Virus record (IMG/VR): IMGVR_UViG_3300037882_004424
Span: 1 to 33,927 of that record
Source: a virus
Reading direction: 5' to 3' (one strand)
DNA: 33,927 nucleotides
Shown piece by piece: positions 20,196 through 27,065 of this stretch. The notes below the pieces were generated by a model, which had not been told where the DNA came from, made no database searches, and saw only the letters and a list, made by a program, of their open reading frames with translations. How positions within the stretch are numbered: position 1 is the first letter of the stretch; each line of letters begins with the position of its first letter. Both the position numbers and the translations under genes were made by a program.

Positions 20196-21173
20196 TTACA
20201 CTCCTTCGCAGGTTAGGGATGTCGTCCATCCGTTCGTGCTGTAACGATGTGTCACGCGAACAATTTTCCACGCAGTACCGCTCACAGGCTCAGACGTATC
20301 CGTCAACACCAGCCGATGAAGCGCAAAAATATCAAAACGAGGCACGGCCAAGTTGACCGTCAGGGTTTTGCTCTTGTTTTGCTGTCGCGTCAATTCCGCT
20401 TGGGCGGCCTGCTTGGCTTGCGCTTCGGTAGGAAACATTTGTTTGAGGGCGTGGCTAGGAGGGTCGTTCCCCACGGTGACCGTATTGCTTTTAGCGGTTT
20501 TGGCTTTGGGGTCGCGCCACTTGGCCGTGACGGTGCCAATTTCGCTTCGGCCGCCGTCCTGCCAGTCAATGCCCATCGTGTTCAGCTCGCTAATCGTGTG
20601 CGTGGGCAGGGGTTGCCCGTTAGCCGTCACGACGTCGTCGTAGTGATGCAGCACCAAGGTGTTGCCGTTAATCTTGAAATACGCACCGTTGTCTTGGCTC
20701 ACGCGCTGAATGAAGTGCAGATCGCTCTCGTCTTTTTGCGTCAGTCCTTCCACGTTCAGTGTTTTGAGTTTGGGGGAGACGGCGGATGCCAAACCGCTTG
20801 CTTTGGCAATCGTGGCTAACACGTTGACGAGTGTGGTATTTGCAGGCCATTTGCGCGTCCGCTGGGTTTGGAGGGGCGATTGCTTGCCACCATTCTGATT
20901 AAAAGGTGTTCCGCTGGCTTCCAGCGTCAAGGAATACGCAGGCGTGCTCAAACGTCGGCCATCGACCAGATAATTCCCTAACGGTACACCGTCAGCAGAA
21001 AAAGATAAAAAAGCGCCGCGCGCAGGAATCTGTAAGGCAGGCGTCAGGGCAAGCATCATGCTCAATTGGTCGCTGTCATCCTTTGCATCATCGCTGATCG
21101 TGATGTCTTCGACGATGTTCCGAATGCTGTCTGTAATGTCAACGCCATTCGCCGTGAGTGTCCAAGTTACCAT
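20196..21173 (-). CDS. D: Late control protein D / baseplate hub
   Basis: The 325-residue protein has gpD/VgrG-N-like features: TLTANGVDITDSIRNIVEDI, SMMLALTPALQIPARGAFL, GNYLVDGRRLSTPAYSLTLE, KWPANTTLVNVLATIAKASG, SDLHFIQRVSQDNGAYFKIN, and the C-terminal PRFDIFALHRLVLTDTSEP. P2 gpD is 387 residues, so this is a somewhat short version. It forms the central hub on which the tape measure and spike V meet. It overlaps gene X by 7 bp at its start and precedes the gpFII-like gene by 3 bases. Confidence 0.93.
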   Translation of the reverse strand: MVTWTLTANGVDITDSIRNIVEDITISDDAKDDSDQLSMMLALTPALQIPARGAFLSFSADGVPLGNYLVDGRRLSTPAYSLTLEASGTPFNQNGGKQSPLQTQRTRKWPANTTLVNVLATIAKASGLASAVSPKLKTLNVEGLTQKDESDLHFIQRVSQDNGAYFKINGNTLVLHHYDDVVTANGQPLPTHTISELNTMGIDWQDGGRSEIGTVTAKWRDPKAKTAKSNTVTVGNDPPSHALKQMFPTEAQAKQAAQAELTRQQNKSKTLTVNLAVPRFDIFALHRLVLTDTSEPVSGTAWKIVRVTHRYSTNGWTTSLTCEGV

Positions 21174-21379
21174 AGCATCACCACGTTTCGTTTGCTGTCC
21201 TGCACAGCCAACTGTTCAGGTAGGAGAATGGTCACACCGTAGGGAAGTGTTGCGCCGTAATTCACCAAGTGCGGATTGATGGCCAATATCTGCTCCACAA
21301 TCCCCAGTTCGTTGCCGTATTCCAAAAACGCGACATAATCCACGGTGTCGCCGTCACGAGTCACATACTCACGTGCCAT
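21167..21379 (-). CDS. X: Tail protein X
   Basis: A 70-residue protein of the P2 gpX family: YVTRDGDTVDYVAFLEYG at the N terminus, then VEQILAINPHLVNYGATLPYG and the ending LPEQ. This is a LysM-like fold that likely binds the hub or peptidoglycan during baseplate assembly. P2 gpX is 67 residues, so the length agrees. Start and stop overlap U and D, as in P2 (U-X-D order). Confidence 0.93.
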   Translation of the reverse strand: MAREYVTRDGDTVDYVAFLEYGNELGIVEQILAINPHLVNYGATLPYGVTILLPEQLAVQDSKRNVVMLW

Positions 21380-21906
21380 TAGTCTGTCCTTTCTTTAGCA
21401 AATTCCAGCTCAATCGTGAACGATTGCTTTTGCAATCCACCGCGGCGTGTGAAATTGTCGCCGTCACGGTCGATACTTAAAATATGCACCCGCCCTAAAA
21501 GCGTGCCGTCCCCTTGATAAAGGTCATGCGCCTGCCCACTTTCGGCAAGGCGCTCTAAATCTTCCAGCGGGTTAATGTGCTTGTTTTCCAACACCTGATT
21601 ACCCTTGTTTTTCAAGCGCTTGATGAACGCATTCGGTGCACCACGCAAGGCCGCGACTCCCCCTTTCATCAACTCCGTGGGAGGCAAGCCTGTCAACTCT
21701 TCCGCATTTAAGGGAAACAAATAGGGCGCGTAAATAACACCCTGTAAACTAATGGTATGCTTCCCAACCCCGAGATACGTATGCAGGGGCGCACCCGCAA
21801 TAGGTTGATTGGTGGCGTATCGATAATCCTGCGATCGCTTTAGGCTTTGAATCGTGAGGGCAGGCACCGTAAACTGTACCGATCCAATTTGCAACATGAC
21901 ATCCAT
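21379..21906 (-). CDS. U: Tail protein U
   Basis: A 175-residue member of the P2 gpU family (P2 gpU 159): MLQIGSVQFTVPALTIQSL, SQDYRYATNQPIAGAPLHTY, GVGKHTISLQGVIYAPYLFP, followed by the C-terminal LLGRVHILSIDRDGDNFTRR and QKQSFTIELEF. This family belongs to the inner baseplate/initiator complex next to X and D. It starts 2 bases after the tape-measure stop and shares one base with gene X. It is in the canonical T-U-X-D order. Confidence 0.93.
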   Translation of the reverse strand: MDVMLQIGSVQFTVPALTIQSLKRSQDYRYATNQPIAGAPLHTYLGVGKHTISLQGVIYAPYLFPLNAEELTGLPPTELMKGGVAALRGAPNAFIKRLKNKGNQVLENKHINPLEDLERLAESGQAHDLYQGDGTLLGRVHILSIDRDGDNFTRRGGLQKQSFTIELEFAKERTD

Positions 21907-21908
21907 TG

Positions 21909-23957
21909 TTAATACCTCGGTGCATCGTGCATACGACGGCTTTGCTGTTGCGCCACACCACGAATAAACGCATCAATCTGGGACTGACTGGGCAAGCTGT
22001 TCACGTACACCTGAACGATGCTCGTGCCGCCGCCATTGCTCAACGTGCGATTGGGGTGCACATAGCCCCCACTGTTTCCCATGTGAAGAATTTCAGGGCC
22101 TTGCTCCCCCACAATCACGGAACGGTCTTTAGGCACTGAACCGCCCTGAGCCAATTTGGGGAGTGGTATGTTCGCATATAGTAAATTTCGTTGGTTCTTT
22201 GTGCCTACAAAAGGTGATCCGCCTGTGTAGGGCTTCTTTGGGCGTGTAGCCCCATAAGGATCAGAAATCCCTTCAATCTTAAGATTTGCTTTTATCTTGA
22301 TCCCTGCGCTAACAGAGGCATTGATCATGCTTGCCAGCATATTGTTAAACCCAATGGCTAAGGGTGCGAACAACTTATCCAGCCCAGTAAAGGCACGTGT
22401 CCACGCCGCATTGAGGCGCTGGGTAGATCGTTCCATTTCGCTCACGGCGTTGTTATGGTCGGCGGCAATCGTGCCGTTGGCGGTTTTAGCAATTTGGGCT
22501 TTGTAATCTTGGTAGGCCTTCCAGTTGGTCATCAAGGGCAGAATCGCATCTTTTACCTGTTGATCGCCAAAGAGCTGGTTCAGCGCGAAGCTATCCTTGC
22601 CATCCTTGGTCAATTCTTTTACTTTCATAATGAAGGCTTCTACTTTGTTCTCCGCTTGAGGCATCTCCGTTTCCCAGCTCTTAAAAAAGCCCTGAAGATT
22701 CACACCTTTTTTGGCAAACGCGGCCGCCGTCGGCCCCGCTGTCATTTTGGAAAGCAGGTTCTCTAAGTTGTTTGCGGCTTGTGCGGGGTCTTTCGCCCCT
22801 TTCTTCACGATCTGCAACATTGCCGCGACCGAGCCAAGGCTATTGCTGTTGCCCATGCCGTGCATCTGGAATTTCGCACCCAAGGCAGGCATGTAAGCGG
22901 CCATGTCTTTTAGCTCGAACGAGCCGAGCTTTCCGCCTGTGGCCAGCTTGTCCAAAGCGGATTCAAAGGTTTTGGGCGTAATACCGAAGTTGTTTTTCAG
23001 GCTGGCCGTCAAGGCGGCCAAATCGCCAATTTCAGCACCACTCCCCACGGCGGCTTTGGCCACGGTCTCAATCATCTCCTGCGAGTTCTTCAGATCAATC
23101 CCTTCCGCGATTAGGGTTTGCAGTCCTTCTAGCAAGGCCTCTTCCGTTTTGCCTGTACGTCCACTAATGCCCCGCACACGGTCTTTAAGGGCTATGCGCT
23201 CTCTGTCGCTAAACCCGCCCGTATTCTGCATCAATCGGTATTGATATTCATTGGCGCGCACTTGGCCGATACGTTGCTGATACTCACCCATCAGCGCCCC
23301 ACCTGCTAGGCCAATGCCTGCACCGATTACGCCTCCTGCCGCACCAATCATCGCACCGCGTGCACCACCCATAATGCCGCCCAATCGGCTCCCGATGGCA
23401 ACGGAAGGGCTACCCATTAAGGCGGCGCCAATGGGCAATTCGCGGCCAAGTTGAGCGAATTGAGAATAGCGATCACGTTTTTTCTGCAGTGCAGCCATCC
23501 GCTGTTCACGACGCGCCAGCATGGACTCGTACTGGCCTTCTTTTTGCATCATCTCGACGAGGGCTTTGGTATTGCCCCCCAGTGCTTTTTTCTTCGCCGC
23601 CAAGTGCGTAATTTCACGCTTGCGTTGACGCTCCATCGATTTTAAGCGATTGCTTAAATACGCCTCTTTATCGGCCTGCTCTTTTGTTTTCTCCGTGACA
23701 CCTTCAATGGATTTTTGATACCCTTTCAGAGCAGCGGAAGCCGTTTGGACTTCACCCGTCAGCCGCTTTACTTCGGTGACCGAATTTTTGAATTGGTTGC
23801 GTAGCTTGGTGCCCTTGTCAATGCCGTTAATGCTTTTGTCAAATTTCTTGAGACAGTCGCTCGAACTATTCAGGGCAGTATTCAAGCCCTTAAAGCTCTT
23901 CTCTACATCTTTCGTATCCGCATTGAGGCGAATGGTACTGCTATAATTCTTCTTCAT
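21909..23957 (-). CDS. T: Tape measure protein T
   Basis: The 682-residue protein starts at 23957 after AAGGGATTTTTGA. Residues ~1-150 are charged coiled coil (GEVQTASAALKGYQKSIEGV, ERQRKREITHLAAKKKALGG). Around residues 170-215 is a Gly/Ala-rich hydrophobic segment (GGVIGAGIGLAGGALMGEY). The 230-500 stretch has the phage tail tape-measure signature (RVRGISGRTGKTEEALLEGL, KAAVGSGAEIGDLAALTASL, MAAYMPALGAKF). Near the C terminus is GEQGPEILHM, common in tape measures. At roughly 0.15 nm per residue it implies a tail of about 100 nm. P2 gpT is 815 residues, so the tail should be somewhat shorter. Confidence 0.95.
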   Translation of the reverse strand: MKKNYSSTIRLNADTKDVEKSFKGLNTALNSSSDCLKKFDKSINGIDKGTKLRNQFKNSVTEVKRLTGEVQTASAALKGYQKSIEGVTEKTKEQADKEAYLSNRLKSMERQRKREITHLAAKKKALGGNTKALVEMMQKEGQYESMLARREQRMAALQKKRDRYSQFAQLGRELPIGAALMGSPSVAIGSRLGGIMGGARGAMIGAAGGVIGAGIGLAGGALMGEYQQRIGQVRANEYQYRLMQNTGGFSDRERIALKDRVRGISGRTGKTEEALLEGLQTLIAEGIDLKNSQEMIETVAKAAVGSGAEIGDLAALTASLKNNFGITPKTFESALDKLATGGKLGSFELKDMAAYMPALGAKFQMHGMGNSNSLGSVAAMLQIVKKGAKDPAQAANNLENLLSKMTAGPTAAAFAKKGVNLQGFFKSWETEMPQAENKVEAFIMKVKELTKDGKDSFALNQLFGDQQVKDAILPLMTNWKAYQDYKAQIAKTANGTIAADHNNAVSEMERSTQRLNAAWTRAFTGLDKLFAPLAIGFNNMLASMINASVSAGIKIKANLKIEGISDPYGATRPKKPYTGGSPFVGTKNQRNLLYANIPLPKLAQGGSVPKDRSVIVGEQGPEILHMGNSGGYVHPNRTLSNGGGTSIVQVYVNSLPSQSQIDAFIRGVAQQQSRRMHDAPRY

Positions 23958-24055
23958 TCAAAAATCCCTTCACGCGCGTGGTTAATCAAGCGTAAAGGGA
24001 TGAGAGTCTTAAGTCTTTCTCAAAAAAGCATCTGGGGGCTGTTTGCAAACAGTCC

Positions 24056-24199
24056 CTAGCCTTTAGGGCAGTATTTGAGCATCAACCAAGTGAACACGCC
24101 GTAAAGACAAAGAGGCGCACCGACAATGGCTGCCACAAAAAAACAAAGCAACATAAATCCTTCAAGTTGCTCTCCAGCGGTGTACACATCCATTGGCAT
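24056..24199 (-). CDS. Small membrane protein between E' and T, 47 aa
   Basis: The frame is open up to 24322, but the start at 24199 (MPMDVYTAGEQLEGF) has AAGGA upstream and the longer version lies over the E' extension. One hydrophobic helix spans about residues 16-40 (MLLCFFVAAIVGAPLCLYGV). The tail KYCPKG is short and basic. P2 has no such gene between E' and T. Downstream there is a dyad (GGGACTGTTT/AAACAGCCCC, around 24034-24055) and a T-run at 24021-24026. Function unknown; a lysis or exclusion peptide is possible. Confidence 0.45.
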   Translation of the reverse strand: MPMDVYTAGEQLEGFMLLCFFVAAIVGAPLCLYGVFTWLMLKYCPKG

Positions 24200-24291
24200 C
24201 AGGCGAGTTCCTTTTTTTACCGTGTTTCCCTTGGAGCCTAAGGGTGAAAGATACCGAGATGCTATCAGTATAGCAAACGAGGAACAGGCGT

Positions 24292-24722
24292 TCAAGCCTC
24301 TTCCTCTAGGGTGTTTAGCCACTCAATCACATCGGCAGGTGTCATTTCAATAACCTCATTTAGTGGCCATCGTGATTTTGACGTCAACTGGCAGGCAATG
24401 CGGCGGAGGTCGTTGGGGTGGTAGCATCCCCCGTCTTGGGCAAAAAAGAATCGACCGCCTTAATCAGCTTCTCGTAATCCGCAAATTCGTCCAGCTCGTA
24501 AATCACCTCTTCGGGCACATCGCACAAGGCCGCTACAAAGCGAACGTTGCACGCACGTTCCACAGGCTCGGCCAGCGCGTGTTTTTCCTTGTTCAAAAAA
24601 TCGATAATGCGCGGACGACGAATCGTCAACGTCTTAAACGTCTCCGTTGTGAAATTGGGTAACTTAACGGTCACAGGGTAATCCAGTGTAATTGTGGTTG
24701 TGGTAGGGGTGATGGGGGTCAT
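24292..24722 (-). CDS. E: Tail assembly chaperone E+E' (-1 frameshift product), 143 aa
   Basis: Two products come from one start at 24722. Gene E alone is 112 residues (stop 24384-24386), with the PVTVKLPNFTTETFKTLTIR and ALAEPVERACNVRFVAALCD features of the P2 gpE/Mu gp41 chaperone family. At codons 92-94 (TCT TTT TTG) lies the slippery heptamer T-TTT-TTG (24447-24441). A -1 shift there continues AQDGGCYHPNDLRRIACQLT, then WPLNEVIEMTPADVIEWLNT, to a TGA at 24292-24294. The extension is the E' domain, which binds the tape measure. The total of 143 residues nearly equals the P2 E+E' length (142). The chaperone loads tail-tube protein on the tape measure and is not in the virion. Confidence 0.92.
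24441..24447 (-). other. Slippery heptamer for programmed -1 frameshift
   Basis: The minus strand reads T-TTT-TTG in the phase required for tandem slippage in gene E, the same heptamer known from phage P2 gene E. The shifted frame is open for 49 further codons and encodes a family-typical E' domain. A second short element, a GC-rich stretch, follows within 15 bases, but no clear hairpin was identified. Confidence 0.9.
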
Positions 24723-24747
24723 GTCGCTTCTTTCTTTTAGATCGCTT

Positions 24748-24780
24748 CCCTCTCCTTCATGGAGAGGGGTAGGGAGAGGG
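24748..24780. repeat. REP-like palindrome between tube and chaperone genes
   Basis: CCCTCTCC-TTCAT-GGAGAGGG is a perfect 8-bp stem (24748-24768), followed by a second G/A-rich half (GTAGGGAGAGGGG to 24781). Such C-rich/G-rich palindromes occur as dispersed intergenic repeats in many gammaproteobacterial genomes. A related hairpin lies on the other side of the tail-tube gene, at 25339-25359. Confidence 0.6.
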
Positions 24781-24806
24781 GCGCAAGGTTAAACGAGTCT
24801 TTTAAA

Positions 24807-25319
24807 TCAAATCCCAATCGCGTTGCGGATCGCTTCGTTCTGATCGATGCCACCGATCACGCGAATCATGTTCGGAAGATCAATCTCATGCACGATGCGT
24901 GAATCGTGCTCTTCGCGGAAACGTAGTAAGTTGAATCTAAAGGTCAGGCGGTTGGTTTCCCCAACCTTGTGCTCGCCAGGATCCACTTCAAAGCCTTTTC
25001 CGTAGCACGTGTATTTGAGCTGGGTCACGGTATCGCCGTTTTCATCCTGAAGCGCCCCGCGAAACACCAGCGATTTATAACTGGCCAAGCGCAAACCCAC
25101 CAGCTTGATCGTGTCTTCGTTGTAGCCAACAAGGGTAAACATCACATCGAGCTTTTCCATCCCCATGTCAAGATCGTGAGGAGCATCTTGGCCACCGAGC
25201 CGTACCTCTTCTGCCTTCACAGATACCTTGGGTGGCGTGAACGATTCCACAACGCCCTGCATGGATACACCATCGACGGTTAAGTTAAAATTGCGTAAAA
25301 TCTTTCGTGCCATTTTCAT
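24807..25319 (-). CDS. FII: Major tail tube protein FII
   Basis: The 170-residue product (start 25319, or 25313 at the second ATG) matches the P2 FII tube family (172 residues). Typical features are ILRNFNLTVDGVSMQGVVES, PPKVSVKAEEVRLGGQDAPH, DLDMGMEKLDVMFTLVGYNE, and the C-terminal NRLTFRFNLLRFREEHDSR with the characteristic V-HEIDLPNMIRVIGG. It polymerises into the inner tube of the contractile tail on the tape measure. It is flanked on both sides by REP-like hairpins (25339-25359 and 24748-24780), which may stabilise its message. Confidence 0.95.
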   Translation of the reverse strand: MKMARKILRNFNLTVDGVSMQGVVESFTPPKVSVKAEEVRLGGQDAPHDLDMGMEKLDVMFTLVGYNEDTIKLVGLRLASYKSLVFRGALQDENGDTVTQLKYTCYGKGFEVDPGEHKVGETNRLTFRFNLLRFREEHDSRIVHEIDLPNMIRVIGGIDQNEAIRNAIGI

Positions 25320-25338
25320 AAACCTTTTTTGCTATACT

Positions 25339-25359
25339 CCCTCCCCATTAGGGGGAGGG
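25339..25359. repeat. REP-like palindrome between sheath and tube genes
   Basis: CCCTCCCC (25339-25346) and GGGGAGGG (25352-25359) form a perfect 8-bp stem with a 5-nt loop in the 51-bp gap between sheath and tube genes. The minus strand continues AGTATAGCAAAAAAGG, with no T-tract, so it is not an intrinsic terminator. It has the same C-rich/G-rich composition as the repeat at 24748-24780. Confidence 0.6.
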
Positions 25360-25370
25360 CGGTGGATTTT

Positions 25371-26507
25371 CTAGCCAATAGTCACAATTTCATCGAGGTA
25401 GCCATTGTTGATGGAGACCTCGGCGATAATGCGCTCGGCAGGATACACAGGCCCGAAATCAAAGGACATCTTGAAAATGCCTTGGGCGATTTGTGACGGG
25501 GTATTTTTGGCAGGATCCGCCCATGCCTTACCATTGATGATCGCGCCTTGGGTTTTCAGATCGGCCAAAAAGTCGTTGACTGATTGAACCACGTCTTCCA
25601 CCAAGGTCTTGGTGATGCCACGGTCAACTGCCCACAGCAACGCCTTCTGAGCACTTTGGGCAATGACATCTGTCGTGCGACGCACACTCAAAAACGCATA
25701 GCGACTATCGCTCGAGGTCGTGCGGTTGCCCCACAGGCGAAAACCCTCGTAGCGAATAATGGTGGCCACGTTCTGCTCATTCAGGAGGTTGGCCGTCGTC
25801 GTCGAATCACCCATGCGGAAATCAATGGGGCGATCCGTCCCAATAATGTTATAAACAGGCTTGTTGGAGAGGGATACCCAAAAACCTTCCTCGTTATCAA
25901 CGCGCGCTTGTACCCCCGCAGCAACAGAACTGGCAGGCATCGCTGTGGGAACCCCATTCTTGCTTTTGAGGACAAACGGATCCACAACATAGGCGCGGCC
26001 TGTACTAAAATCATCCGCGTATAATGCAGCGGCGGCGTTGTCAACATTGGGCGCATCCAAGAAAACAACAGCGGGCAACTTGGGGGCGACGCTTTCGAGT
26101 TTCGCAGCCACAGGGTTCTTCGTACCTGATCGTTGATGCGTAAATCCCGGTGCAATGAGAATATCGGGGGTGTACCCAAGAACGCTTTGAGCGTCACGCA
26201 AGTGCTCGCAGGCGGCAATGACATTGGATGTCGTCTCGCCGTCGGTCTCGCCTTCTTCGGCCACAATGGCAATCACAAGGCTTGCACCTTGGTCGTAGAT
26301 CAATTCGATGGCATCGGGCAAAGTGCCCGTACCGCCCAGCAACGCCGCTGCTTCTCGCGTGTTGATGAGCATAGGTGTATTGGGTTCGACTGAAACATCT
26401 GCATCGGGAGCCGTGCCCACGATACCAATGACACCCGACCGTGTGACAGGTATCGGGCGTTCGCCGTTCAGTTGTTCGACCACTTCCACGCCGTGATAGA
26501 AAGGCAT
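25371..26507 (-). CDS. FI: Tail sheath protein FI
   Basis: The start at 26507 (MPFYHGVEVVEQLNGERPIP) follows AGGAGAACCCAT; the extension to 26558 is unsupported. The 378-residue product is a P2 FI-type sheath protein (396 in P2). It has the N-terminal HGVEV-strand, GVIGIVGTAPDADVS, ASLVIAIVAEEGETDGETTS, LIAPGFTHQ, YAFLSVRRTTDVIAQSAQKA and the C-terminal AERIIAEVSINNGYLDEIV. It forms the contractile outer sheath whose contraction drives the tube through the envelope. Confidence 0.95.
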   Translation of the reverse strand: MPFYHGVEVVEQLNGERPIPVTRSGVIGIVGTAPDADVSVEPNTPMLINTREAAALLGGTGTLPDAIELIYDQGASLVIAIVAEEGETDGETTSNVIAACEHLRDAQSVLGYTPDILIAPGFTHQRSGTKNPVAAKLESVAPKLPAVVFLDAPNVDNAAAALYADDFSTGRAYVVDPFVLKSKNGVPTAMPASSVAAGVQARVDNEEGFWVSLSNKPVYNIIGTDRPIDFRMGDSTTTANLLNEQNVATIIRYEGFRLWGNRTTSSDSRYAFLSVRRTTDVIAQSAQKALLWAVDRGITKTLVEDVVQSVNDFLADLKTQGAIINGKAWADPAKNTPSQIAQGIFKMSFDFGPVYPAERIIAEVSINNGYLDEIVTIG

Positions 26508-26590
26508 ATGGGTTCTCCTAAACATTATTAAACAGAAATCAAAAAGATGGAGAGCCAATCAAGATCGACTCCCCTATAGGGTCAGCAGTG

Positions 26591-27019
26591 TTAAGAGGAG
26601 TAGCGCTTGGCGTAACCGTGCAACGTCGCGGATCCAAACACAGGTGCATCAACTGTTTCCGTCAACTTGAGATGCAAAAAGTTTCCATACTTCCCGATCG
26701 CTTCGGTACTGGGTTCCAAAACAACCACTTGGTTCACGGCGGCTTCGGTGGTGTAACCCGTGGCCTCGACATCCAGCAGGGTGGCGGAATTATTCACGCG
26801 CGCCTTGTAGGGAATGGCTGTCGCTCCAGCACCGTTGCTGGCCGCGCCCGCAAACAACTGTAGACGTCCGCGGCCTGTTCCACCCGCCCCTGTTTGTAGA
26901 GACACCGCTACTTTCTGAAAGGGCGTAATGTCAATGACAGCGGAATTTGGGCTGGTGTTAAACACATCGGCCTGCGGGGCAAAAAGAATGGTGTTGTCCA
27001 CTTGTTCTAAATAAAACAT
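26591..27019 (-). CDS. Capsid-associated structural protein (possible head decoration), 142 aa
   Basis: The start at 27019 (MFYLEQVDNTILFAPQ) follows AAGGATATTCCCG and excludes a poorly supported N-terminal extension to 27091 that overlaps the capsid gene. The protein is beta-rich and Gly/Ala/Thr-rich, without membrane or enzymatic motifs: PNSAVIDITPFQKVAVSLQT, GRGRLQLFAGAASNGAGATA and GNFLHLKLTETVDAPVFGS. It sits between the capsid fusion and the sheath. In that place many phages encode a decoration or head-completion protein. I do not recognise a named family, so the role is inferred from position and composition. Confidence 0.6.
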   Translation of the reverse strand: MFYLEQVDNTILFAPQADVFNTSPNSAVIDITPFQKVAVSLQTGAGGTGRGRLQLFAGAASNGAGATAIPYKARVNNSATLLDVEATGYTTEAAVNQVVVLEPSTEAIGKYGNFLHLKLTETVDAPVFGSATLHGYAKRYSS

Positions 27020-27065
27020 CGGGAATATCCTTATACATTTAATGAATTGATCTGCGAGGGGCTTT

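Noticed and set aside
20247-20819. 190-aa plus-strand frame opposite gene D
   Set aside because: Antisense shadow of a well-identified structural gene with no ribosome site.
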